Of a stretch of 64,000 nucleotides of DNA, positions 50,545 to 57,469 are shown piece after piece. The translations under genes and the position numbers were made by a program. Below the pieces are notes generated by a model. That model was given only the letters and a program-made list of their open reading frames with translations. It did no database searches and had not been told where the DNA came from. How positions within the stretch are numbered: the first letter of the stretch is position 1; every line of letters begins with the position of its first letter. The stretch covers positions 1 to 64,000 of the forward strand of contig NZ_JAQFVF010000079.1 in assembly GCF_027789125.1 (NCBI RefSeq), given 5' to 3'. The stretch is from Paenibacillus aestuarii (lineage in GTDB: Bacteria; Bacillota; Bacilli; Paenibacillales; NBRC-103111).

Positions 50545-51248
50545 TGGAGAGAGTTTCAATGACGCGGGAAGCGCTGCGCGAGCACATGCAGCTGTATTTT
50601 ATCATGGGCAGTGTTAACTGTAAGGAAGATCCCGTAGAGGTACTGCGTAAAGCGATCGCTGGAGGTATCACCTGTTTCCAGTACCGGGAGAAGGGCAAGG
50701 GCTCGCTTCAGGGTCATGCACGATACGAATTGGCGCAAAAGCTAAGACAATTGTGTATGGATGCCGGAATTCCTTTTATTGTAAACGATGATATAAATCT
50801 GGCGATTGAAGTTCAAGCAGATGGCATTCATGTTGGGCAGGAGGATGAGCCGGCATTTCGTGTGCGTGAGCGCATTGGCAGCTCGATGATACTGGGTGTA
50901 TCAGCTTACAATCTGGAAGAAGCGGAACGGGCTGCACAGGAAGGAGCGGATTATTTGGGGATTGGGCCGATCTATCCGACGGGGACCAAGGAAGATGCCA
51001 AGTCTGCCTCTGGCACTGGCGTGATCCGGCTCATTCATCAGGCTGGATATGGATTGCCGATGGTTGGCATTGGAGGCATTCATCTCAGTAATGCGTGGGA
51101 GATTATCCAAGCTGGGGCAGACGGTGTATCGGTCATCTCCGCAATTAGCCATTCAGCCGATCCGCAAGCAGCCGCATCCGCGTTGTATACAGCTGTGCAG
51201 GAATCGTGCGCTGCTCAAAATGCCTTATCAGATAAAAGGGGGGTATGA
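50544..51248 (+). CDS. thiE: Thiamine-phosphate synthase ThiE
   Basis: 234 residues, a TIM barrel that joins HMP-PP and thiazole phosphate to thiamine phosphate. Landmarks: LYFIMGSVNC, CFQYREKGKG (pyrophosphate-binding Lys/Arg), PFIVNDDINLA, DGIHVGQED, LGVSAYN, YLGIGPIYPTGTKED and MVGIGGIHLSN. The ATG at 50544 is preferred because it overlaps the thiD stop and gives an N-terminus of Bacillus-like length before YFIMGS; ATG 50559 with GGAGAGAG is an alternative. The end overlaps the next gene by ATGA. Confidence 0.95.
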   Translation: MERVSMTREALREHMQLYFIMGSVNCKEDPVEVLRKAIAGGITCFQYREKGKGSLQGHARYELAQKLRQLCMDAGIPFIVNDDINLAIEVQADGIHVGQEDEPAFRVRERIGSSMILGVSAYNLEEAERAAQEGADYLGIGPIYPTGTKEDAKSASGTGVIRLIHQAGYGLPMVGIGGIHLSNAWEIIQAGADGVSVISAISHSADPQAAASALYTAVQESCAAQNALSDKRGV

Positions 51249-52582
51249 CCGTGAATACAGTTAACCAGATAGAGACTGAGCGGCCAATGAACATAAGTGA
51301 TGTTACGGATGAGAAGCCACGAATAGTTACGAACCTTCTGCTTGGTTTACAACACGTCTTTGTATCCAATGTATGGCTCGATCCCTTGTTTATTGCTGCG
51401 ATGATTGGTTTACCGCTGGCAGCATCATCCAATCTCGTCAATGCCATTTTTATCGCTGCCGGTGTCGTGACGCTTACCCAAGCGACGAGGCTTGCGAAGC
51501 TGCCGATTGTCCAAGGCCCTTCGGCTGCCTTCGATTCTCTTATGATTTCCGCAGGCAAAGCAAATAGCTTGGCAGCGGCGTCTGGAGGCATTCTGATTAG
51601 CGCAGCGATTGTGTTCATCATGTCGATTACCGGATTGATCGGCAAGCTGCAGCGTTGGTTTACTCCTGCGGTATCAGGAACAGTCATTTGCGTCGTAGGG
51701 GTGGCGCTGTCCCATTTTACGATGTACGAATTTTTGGGGGGAAGTCCCGGGACACCTAGTTTCTTATCGTCAACCACGTTATCGTTATCCATTCCGACAG
51801 CTTTAATCGTACTTGTGCTTTCCCATTTCGGCCGAGGGTGGATACGGCGCTACGCGTTTCTGATCGCCCTCTTGGCAGGAGATGTCATTGCGGCGATGCT
51901 CGGCATCATGGATACCTCCAGCTTGTCAAGCAAAAGCTGGTTGGGGTTTCCAGAATTTCTTCCCTACGGTGCTTTGACATTTAATGGAGGGATGACTGTC
52001 ACTTTCCTGATCGCCTACCTCGTCGCTGTCATTGAAGCGATGGGCGTGTATCAGGCTGCTGCCGAAACGGCTCATATTCGTCTAGATGCCAAACGTATTC
52101 GTTTGGGTTTTGCAGGTGAAGCAGCGGGCTCGATGCTCTCAGCGTTCCTTGGCGGGTTTCCGACAACGGCCTATGCGCAAAATGTAGGTTTACTGCGTTT
52201 AACAGGCAGCGGCTCTCGCTACCCCGTAATTGCGGCGGGTATCCTGTTCCTCGTGCTAGGAGTCGTTCCTAAAGCTGGCGCCCTGCTTGCTCTTACACCA
52301 GAGGCTGTTGTCGGCGGTTTATTTTTGCCTGCTGCAGCGGGATTATTCATGTCAGGTATTTCGCTGCTTATGCGAATGGAGAAGACAGAAGCGAACTTTA
52401 CGATCGTAGGGTTGTCTTTGCTCTTAGCCATCGCGCTGCCAGGCAATTTTACGGATATGCCAGGCGTTTGGGGAACGATTTTGTCGAATCAGATTTTAAT
52501 CGGTGCATGTAGTGTCCTGTTGCTGCAGACGGTTTTATCCAGTCTGCCGAAATGGCTGCGAAAGAAGAAAGGTGCTGAATGA
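51245..52582 (+). CDS. NCS2 family nucleobase-type permease in the thiamine operon
   Basis: 445 residues with about 12-14 hydrophobic segments. QGPSAAFDSLM in helix 3, the substrate-binding Glu in YLVAVIEAMGVYQAAAE and FPTTAYAQNVGLLRLTGSGSR in helix 10 are the NCS2 (xanthine/uracil permease) signatures. It overlaps thiE by ATGA and so is co-translated under the TPP riboswitch. A role in importing a pyrimidine or thiazole precursor is a reasonable guess but not shown; ordinary members move xanthine, uracil or urate with protons. The next gene starts 3 bases after its stop. Confidence 0.85.
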   Translation: MTVNTVNQIETERPMNISDVTDEKPRIVTNLLLGLQHVFVSNVWLDPLFIAAMIGLPLAASSNLVNAIFIAAGVVTLTQATRLAKLPIVQGPSAAFDSLMISAGKANSLAAASGGILISAAIVFIMSITGLIGKLQRWFTPAVSGTVICVVGVALSHFTMYEFLGGSPGTPSFLSSTTLSLSIPTALIVLVLSHFGRGWIRRYAFLIALLAGDVIAAMLGIMDTSSLSSKSWLGFPEFLPYGALTFNGGMTVTFLIAYLVAVIEAMGVYQAAAETAHIRLDAKRIRLGFAGEAAGSMLSAFLGGFPTTAYAQNVGLLRLTGSGSRYPVIAAGILFLVLGVVPKAGALLALTPEAVVGGLFLPAAAGLFMSGISLLMRMEKTEANFTIVGLSLLLAIALPGNFTDMPGVWGTILSNQILIGACSVLLLQTVLSSLPKWLRKKKGAE

Positions 52583-52585
52583 TGG

Positions 52586-53707
52586 ATGAGACTTGAATCC
52601 CAAGCGATCATCAACGATGTGAAAGCTTACATAGATCGTCACAGTGAAGTGGGTGAGGATTCCACAGCTTCAGAGCAGGAATTCGGCGAGTTAGCGCTAA
52701 AAATATTTAATTTCCAATGCGAATATAATGCGGCCTATCGCAATTATGCCAAATTGAAGCGAAAGCTGCCCCATCAGCTGGCTTCGTGGCGCGACATTCC
52801 ACCGATGCCCATTCAAGCATTCAAGCGTTCACCGCTTTCGTGCGAACCGCCTGAACATGCGGCTGCTGTTTTCATGACGAGCGGAACGACCCATCCTGAA
52901 CAGCGTGGCCGTCAATATCATCCGACGTTTGAAGTCTGGGATGCCTCCATGCGCACGGGATTTCGCCCTTTCGTTATGGGGGAGGTCGCCAAACTCAGGG
53001 TATTCTCGCTTTCGCCTGCTGAGGATATCTATACCGACTCCTCGCTTTCGCGTTATTTATCCCAAGCTATACGCCTATTCGGAACAAGCGGCTCGGAGAG
53101 TTACTTCCGGCACGACGGTTTAGCGGTCGAGCAGCTGTTAGCGGACTTGCGGGCTTGTGAAGAGGAGGCAGAACCGGTCTTGCTGCTCGGTGCTACTTTT
53201 GCTTACGTCCCGCTGTTAGACACTATGGAAAAATTAGGAATTCGCTTCCGCTTAGCACCTGGCAGCCGGATCCTTGATACCGGCGGATTTAAGGGGAAGT
53301 CGCGGGAAGTGTCCATGGACTGGCTTTACGAGAAGTTGGCGCAGTGTTTTGGAGTGCCACGCTCTCTTTGCGTAAATATGTACGGTATGACGGAGCTTTG
53401 CTCGCAATATTACGATACGACGATTCTCACAGGCGTATCTACGAGCATGAAGCGCGGACCGGCCTGGCTTCGTCCGCTTGTTCTCGACCCGACTACGCTA
53501 TTGCCAGCTGCAGAGGGGACCGTCGGTGTGCTTGCTCATTTTGACCTGGCGAATTGGAATTCCTGTGTAGCGATTTTGACGGAAGATATCGGGGTCATGC
53601 GCGGTGGAAGCTTTGAGCTTATGGGGCGAATTGCCGGATCCGAAGCCAGAGGCTGTTCCCTGGCGGTCGAGCAGTTTATTCAATCCAATGGTCTGGCAAC
53701 GTCATGA
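52586..53707 (+). CDS. LuxE-like acyl-protein synthetase
   Basis: 373 residues (LuxE of Vibrio is about the same). LuxE activates a fatty acid with ATP, takes the acyl group on a C-terminal cysteine and passes it to the reductase LuxC. The adenylation motif is VFMTSGTTHPEQRG near residue 95; MYGMTELCSQYYD near residue 262 matches the later A-type motif; and Cys357 in EARGCSLAVEQF is at the position of the acyl-carrying cysteine of LuxE. All key residues are present, so it should be active. Only 3 bases after the NCS2 stop, and overlapping the luxC-like gene by ATGA. No luciferase (luxAB) or thioesterase (luxD) gene is nearby. Confidence 0.87.
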   Translation: MRLESQAIINDVKAYIDRHSEVGEDSTASEQEFGELALKIFNFQCEYNAAYRNYAKLKRKLPHQLASWRDIPPMPIQAFKRSPLSCEPPEHAAAVFMTSGTTHPEQRGRQYHPTFEVWDASMRTGFRPFVMGEVAKLRVFSLSPAEDIYTDSSLSRYLSQAIRLFGTSGSESYFRHDGLAVEQLLADLRACEEEAEPVLLLGATFAYVPLLDTMEKLGIRFRLAPGSRILDTGGFKGKSREVSMDWLYEKLAQCFGVPRSLCVNMYGMTELCSQYYDTTILTGVSTSMKRGPAWLRPLVLDPTTLLPAAEGTVGVLAHFDLANWNSCVAILTEDIGVMRGGSFELMGRIAGSEARGCSLAVEQFIQSNGLATS

Positions 53708-55179
53708 ACGCAAACCAAGAGACAACGCGGATCGAGGCATTCTTTTTGCCTGCCGGTATGGATATCCAAACCACAACGTCAGCTCCGTTAATGACGCCCG
53801 AAGGTCCGGTGGAGCTGCTCATCCCCGTATTGAATGGGGAGAAGCTGAAGGCCATTATGGCTAACCTAAGCCGTAATCGCAGCGAGTATCTATTGACATT
53901 ATCGACTTCTGATATTGTCGAGCGCATTGCTGCAGCCAGCGAAAAATGGCTTAACCCTTCATACCCGCAAAGGGTGCTCGCCGAACGGCTGCTGCCTGCT
54001 ATAACGGGTTACGCTGCAGATTCGATTCGGTTGCAGCTGAAGCGCTACATGCGAACATTTCGGCGCAAAGAGCTGCTCCGCTTTATTTGTGAAGAATTAG
54101 ATGACCCGCTCGTTTTGGATGAGTTTCGTCCGCGCAAGAGCGGAGGCTTTAGCAGAGCTTACGGTCCCAGGCTCTTGTTTCAAGTGTTTTCCGGCAACGT
54201 GCCGGGTGTCTCGCTTTGGAGCATGACGATGGGGCTGCTGCTTCGCTCCGCCCAGCTGGGAAAGACATCGATGGCGGAGCCGCTGATGGCCGTTTGGTTT
54301 GCACAATCGCTAGCAGAAGTTGACGCGAAGCTTGCGGACAGCATCGCCATTGTGCCTTGGAAAGGCGGCAGCGAGGAGCTCGAGCGTGAGGCGGTTCGCC
54401 AAGCGGACACTGTGACCGTATATGGCGGACGTCCTGCTGTCGAGAGCGTACGGGCTCATGTGCCCATTGAAAAAAGATTCGTAGCCTACGGGCCGAAGGC
54501 AAGCTTCGCCATGATCGGCAGAGAAGCGTTAACGCCGGATCGGATGAATGATACGATCGCGCGACTAACCGCAGACGTTACCCATTACGATCAGCAAAGC
54601 TGTATGTCGCCGCAATGCGTATATGTCGAAGATGGCGGCAGCATAGATGCCCAAAGCTTCGCCGCTTTGATCGCAGCCGAGCTCAGCCGTTTGCAGCTTC
54701 GCTGGCCGCGCGCCTCGCTTTCAGATGGTGAGGCTTACGCGATCCTGGATTTGCGGAACCGCTATTGGCTGGAAGAGGCGGCAGGGGAAGGCAGCGTGGT
54801 GTACGCTAGCGCAGAGGAAGCGCAATGGACGGTCGTTTACCACGATGAACCTTATTTTGAAGGTTCACCTCTAAACCGTACGCTTCATATTTATCGCTGC
54901 AGCCGGTTGGAGGACGTTATTCCCGTACTCGAGCCTGCAGGGCAATCGGGCCTTCTTCAGTCCTGCGGGGCAGCGATAGGGCCGCAGCGAATGTTCGCAT
55001 TAGCCGAGGAACTCGGGAATATCGGCGTCAATCGCCTCTGTCATATCGGTTCGATGCTGCAAGCCAAGGCAGGCTGGCATCACGACGGGCGTTTCAATCT
55101 GATCGATTTATTACGTTTCACGGATATTGAACGCACGATGGAAGACGGATTGGAGTCATACGATCCTGACTTTGAATAA
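53704..55179 (+). CDS. LuxC-like acyl-CoA / acyl-protein reductase
   Basis: 491 residues of the aldehyde-dehydrogenase-like LuxC family, which reduces a thioester-bound fatty acyl group to the aldehyde with NADPH. The cofactor region has LFQVFSGNVPGVSLWSMTMG around residue 160, and the acyl-accepting cysteine is Cys300 in YDQQSCMSPQCVYV, the conserved Q-x-C-x-S-P-Q pattern. C-terminal CHIGSMLQAKAGWHHDG is also typical. Translation is coupled to the luxE-like gene (ATGA). The pair is a fatty-acid reductase core; outside luminous bacteria its product aldehyde has other fates that are largely unknown. Confidence 0.87.
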   Translation: MNANQETTRIEAFFLPAGMDIQTTTSAPLMTPEGPVELLIPVLNGEKLKAIMANLSRNRSEYLLTLSTSDIVERIAAASEKWLNPSYPQRVLAERLLPAITGYAADSIRLQLKRYMRTFRRKELLRFICEELDDPLVLDEFRPRKSGGFSRAYGPRLLFQVFSGNVPGVSLWSMTMGLLLRSAQLGKTSMAEPLMAVWFAQSLAEVDAKLADSIAIVPWKGGSEELEREAVRQADTVTVYGGRPAVESVRAHVPIEKRFVAYGPKASFAMIGREALTPDRMNDTIARLTADVTHYDQQSCMSPQCVYVEDGGSIDAQSFAALIAAELSRLQLRWPRASLSDGEAYAILDLRNRYWLEEAAGEGSVVYASAEEAQWTVVYHDEPYFEGSPLNRTLHIYRCSRLEDVIPVLEPAGQSGLLQSCGAAIGPQRMFALAEELGNIGVNRLCHIGSMLQAKAGWHHDGRFNLIDLLRFTDIERTMEDGLESYDPDFE

Positions 55180-55192
55180 AGGAGACTTCTTC

Positions 55193-55960
55193 ATGCTGCT
55201 AAAATCGAAAACGGCGCTCGTCACCGGCGCCAGTCGAGGAATTGGGGCTGAAATCGCAGCTGCCTTGGCCTCACATGGAGCCTCTATCGTTGTCGGCTTT
55301 CATAGCCGGAAGGATGCTGCTGAGCGTACGGTTGAGCGGATTCGTGAAGCGGGGGGGAGCGCTATTGCACACCAAGCAGATGTCCGTTCGATGGATGATG
55401 TTAGGGGCATGGTGGAAGAAACTGTAAATCGGTATGGAGCCCTAGATATTGTTGTCAACAACGCCCTAAGCCCTTACAGCTTTAATCCTGCTCAGCGCCG
55501 TACCGTCTGGGAACACGAATGGGAACATTACCAGGAACAATTGGATGGAAGTTTGCGTGGCGCTTTTCATGTATGCAAAGCGGCACTGCCTCATATGCAA
55601 AAGCAGGGGGCTGGCCGGATGATCAATGTGGTCACCAATTTGATCGATTTCCCGGTCGTCCCTTATCACGATTACACAACCGCCAAGAGTGCGCTGCTTG
55701 GCTTTACACGCAATATGGCGGCGGAGCTCGGTCGATTCAACATTACGGTCAACGCCCTTGCACCTGGCCTCACACAGGGAACGGATTCCTCACGGGAGAC
55801 CAAAGAAGATGTGCGCCGTGACATCGTCAGGCTCACACCGCTGCAGCGGTTAGCCGTTCCGCAGGATATTGCCAATGCAGCTGTTCTGCTTGCATCCGAT
55901 CTTTCGGGATTTATTACGGGTCAATGCCTGCGTGTCGATGGAGGGCTCGTGATGGGATAG
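55193..55960 (+). CDS. SDR oxidoreductase, FabG-like, with Thr at the catalytic Ser position
   Basis: 255 residues. Classical SDR: TGASRGIG at residues about 13-20, NNALSPY at the NNAG position, active-site Y-x-x-x-K as DYTTAKSALLG, and ITGQCLRVDGG near the end. Thirteen residues before the Tyr, where Ser is nearly universal, the sequence has Thr (VVTNLID), so the usual catalytic Ser is replaced. The change may narrow activity. GGAG lies 8 bases before ATG 55193, 13 bases after luxC. In context it may reduce the aldehyde to an alcohol or handle a 3-oxo intermediate. Last gene of the riboswitch unit as far as can be seen. Confidence 0.85.
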   Translation: MLLKSKTALVTGASRGIGAEIAAALASHGASIVVGFHSRKDAAERTVERIREAGGSAIAHQADVRSMDDVRGMVEETVNRYGALDIVVNNALSPYSFNPAQRRTVWEHEWEHYQEQLDGSLRGAFHVCKAALPHMQKQGAGRMINVVTNLIDFPVVPYHDYTTAKSALLGFTRNMAAELGRFNITVNALAPGLTQGTDSSRETKEDVRRDIVRLTPLQRLAVPQDIANAAVLLASDLSGFITGQCLRVDGGLVMG

Positions 55961-55965
55961 GAGCG

Positions 55966-56198
55966 GCTCGATCTTCATAAAAGGCTAATACATGCTCTTC
56001 GCGCTGATTCATGGCTTCAATTAAACGATCGTACCAATCCGGGTAGCTGGTTTCGAGCTCCTTTAAGAAGATTTCCGTAAAATACACAATCAGCGAGATC
56101 GACTGCTCAAAGATTTGCTGAAATCGGGTTGTGAAGCTTTGATCGGATTCCAAGTTGCCGGAAGTCATCTCGTTCATGTACGCAATAAAACCATTTAT
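55966..56198 (-). pseudogene. Remnant of an unidentified helical protein gene
   Basis: On the minus strand an open stretch with protein-like sequence (contains INGFIAYMNEMTSGNL, FEQSISLIVYFTEIFL and YPDWYDRLIEAMNQREEH) ends inside the SDR gene region without a sensible C-terminus. The helical, aromatic-rich composition recalls the ligand domain of TetR-type regulators, but the identification is weak. No Shine-Dalgarno before ATG 56177. It abuts the aldo/keto reductase fragment at about 56200. Confidence 0.4.
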
Positions 56199-56202
56199 GA
56201 TG

Positions 56203-56340
56203 CCGATACCAGGGACAAAACGTCGGAAATATTTAGAAGAAAACGTTGGGGCCGTTGATACTCAACTTTCTTCAGAAGATTTAGCCCGCATGGATGCCGT
56301 TAGTCCTCAAGCTTTCGGCGGACGGTATCCGGGTATGTAA
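56203..56340 (+). pseudogene. C-terminal remnant of an aldo/keto reductase gene
   Basis: Reads PIPGTKRRKYLEENVGAVD, then LSSEDLARMDAVSP and a stop at 56340. PIPGTKRRKYLEEN is the cofactor-phosphate-binding segment near the C-terminus of aldo/keto reductases. About five sixths of the gene is absent, and the fragment begins abruptly at the junction with the preceding remnant, marking a deletion or rearrangement point. Confidence 0.75.
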
Positions 56341-56356
56341 ACGCGATGCTGCCAAC

Positions 56357-56401
56357 AAAAAAACGAAAGCGTGAGCACAAAGCTCACCTTTCGTTTTTTT
56401 A
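56357..56401. terminator. Bidirectional terminator
   Basis: Stem ACGAAAG(C)GTGAGC / GCTCACCTTTCGT flanked by A-run and T-run (AAAAAAA and TTTTTTT), so it can stop transcription from the lysR gene on the minus strand and from the left on the plus strand. Confidence 0.92.
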
Positions 56402-56413
56402 TTTCTATAACCA

Positions 56414-57292
56414 TTACCGCACAAGATCGATAAACCGTTTAGCTGGAATGGACAAAGGCATATTGCGCATGGTCATGATGCCGACGCGGGAAGGAGGAAG
56501 CTTGACGTCAAGCTGAATTTCGAACAAGGAGCCCTCGTCCAGCTCTTTGGTCACGAATTGCCGCGTCACATACGAGATGCCTAGCCCTCGCTTGGCGAAT
56601 TCGATGAGCAGATCGACGCTCCCGACTTCGATTTCCGGTTTTAGCTTGAGCCCATAGCTCTGGAATAATTCCGTGATCGTCATTCGCGCCCGGCTGTTAC
56701 GCGAAAACAGAATGATCGGATGCTCCATCAGCTTCGCCAGCGACAGCGCCTCATGTTTCAGATGGGCATAACTTTCTCCCGCAACGAAACAATCCATCAG
56801 TTGAAACGTTTCGCGTACTTCCAATTGGCTATCCACGATCGGCATGCGAACGACGCCGAGGTCAATTTTGCCCTCTTTGAGGAACGTGATGATATCAGGC
56901 GTCGTCCCGTGATTCAAGCGAAGATTGATACCGGGATAGTTCTGATGAAAGCTTTCCAAAAAAGGCAGCAAATAATGCTTGAACAAAGAGTCGCTGCCGC
57001 CGATTCGCAGCTCGCCGTTTTCCAAATTTTTAAGCGCGGCCATTTTTTCTTCGGCCAGGTTGATCAGAATTTGCGCTTGTTCGATGAAAGAATACAAATA
57101 AGCGCCTTCCTGCGTCAGTTCAACGCCTTTGGAATTCCGGTAAAATAACGTGATGCCGAAATTGTCTTCCAGCTGTTTGACGGCATGGCTGACACTGGGC
57201 TGGGTCAAGTATAGCGCTTGGGCGGCCTGGCTGAAGCTTCCGGTTTTCGCTGCCCAATAAAACACCTTGTACAATTCATAATTGATTGACAT
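56414..57292 (-). CDS. LysR family transcriptional regulator
   Basis: 292 residues. The N-terminal winged helix (FYWAAKTGSFSQAAQALYLTQ then PSVSHAVKQLEDNFG, residues about 8-50) is classic LysR. The effector-binding domain shows LRIGGSDSLFKHYLLPFL and a later VGSVDLLIEFAKRGLGISYV. The group with YELYKVFYWAAKTGSFS at the N-terminus is common in Firmicutes. It diverges from zwf with 177 bases between, a LysR-type arrangement in which the regulator often controls the divergent operon. AGGAG lies about 14 bases from the ATG, so the start could be slightly different. Confidence 0.88.
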   Translation of the reverse strand: MSINYELYKVFYWAAKTGSFSQAAQALYLTQPSVSHAVKQLEDNFGITLFYRNSKGVELTQEGAYLYSFIEQAQILINLAEEKMAALKNLENGELRIGGSDSLFKHYLLPFLESFHQNYPGINLRLNHGTTPDIITFLKEGKIDLGVVRMPIVDSQLEVRETFQLMDCFVAGESYAHLKHEALSLAKLMEHPIILFSRNSRARMTITELFQSYGLKLKPEIEVGSVDLLIEFAKRGLGISYVTRQFVTKELDEGSLFEIQLDVKLPPSRVGIMTMRNMPLSIPAKRFIDLVR

Positions 57293-57317
57293 AGACCTGG
57301 TATATAGCTCCTGTGAA

Positions 57318-57336
57318 ATATATTAATTACTTATAT
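57318..57336. promoter_or_regulatory. A/T-rich dyad, possible LysR-type binding site
   Basis: ATATA, nine bases, TATAT between the divergent lysR and zwf genes fits the loose dyad (ATA...TAT around a T-N11-A core) of LysR-type sites. A/T-rich sequence makes chance matches easy, so this is only a candidate. Confidence 0.3.
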
Positions 57337-57469
57337 GACCTTGAATCGTATTATAGTGGACTTAAGGATAAGAAACAAGATCTTACCGAGCGGGAGTTGT
57401 GTCGCTTCAAGTCGCTTTCTCGCGGATGAATAATAACTAGTTAGCTCTATAGGAAGGAGCATTGATAAT

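Noticed and set aside
52586..55179. A bioluminescence operon
   Set aside because: LuxE and LuxC are present but luxA, luxB and luxD are not; thus no luciferase, and the module must serve another purpose.
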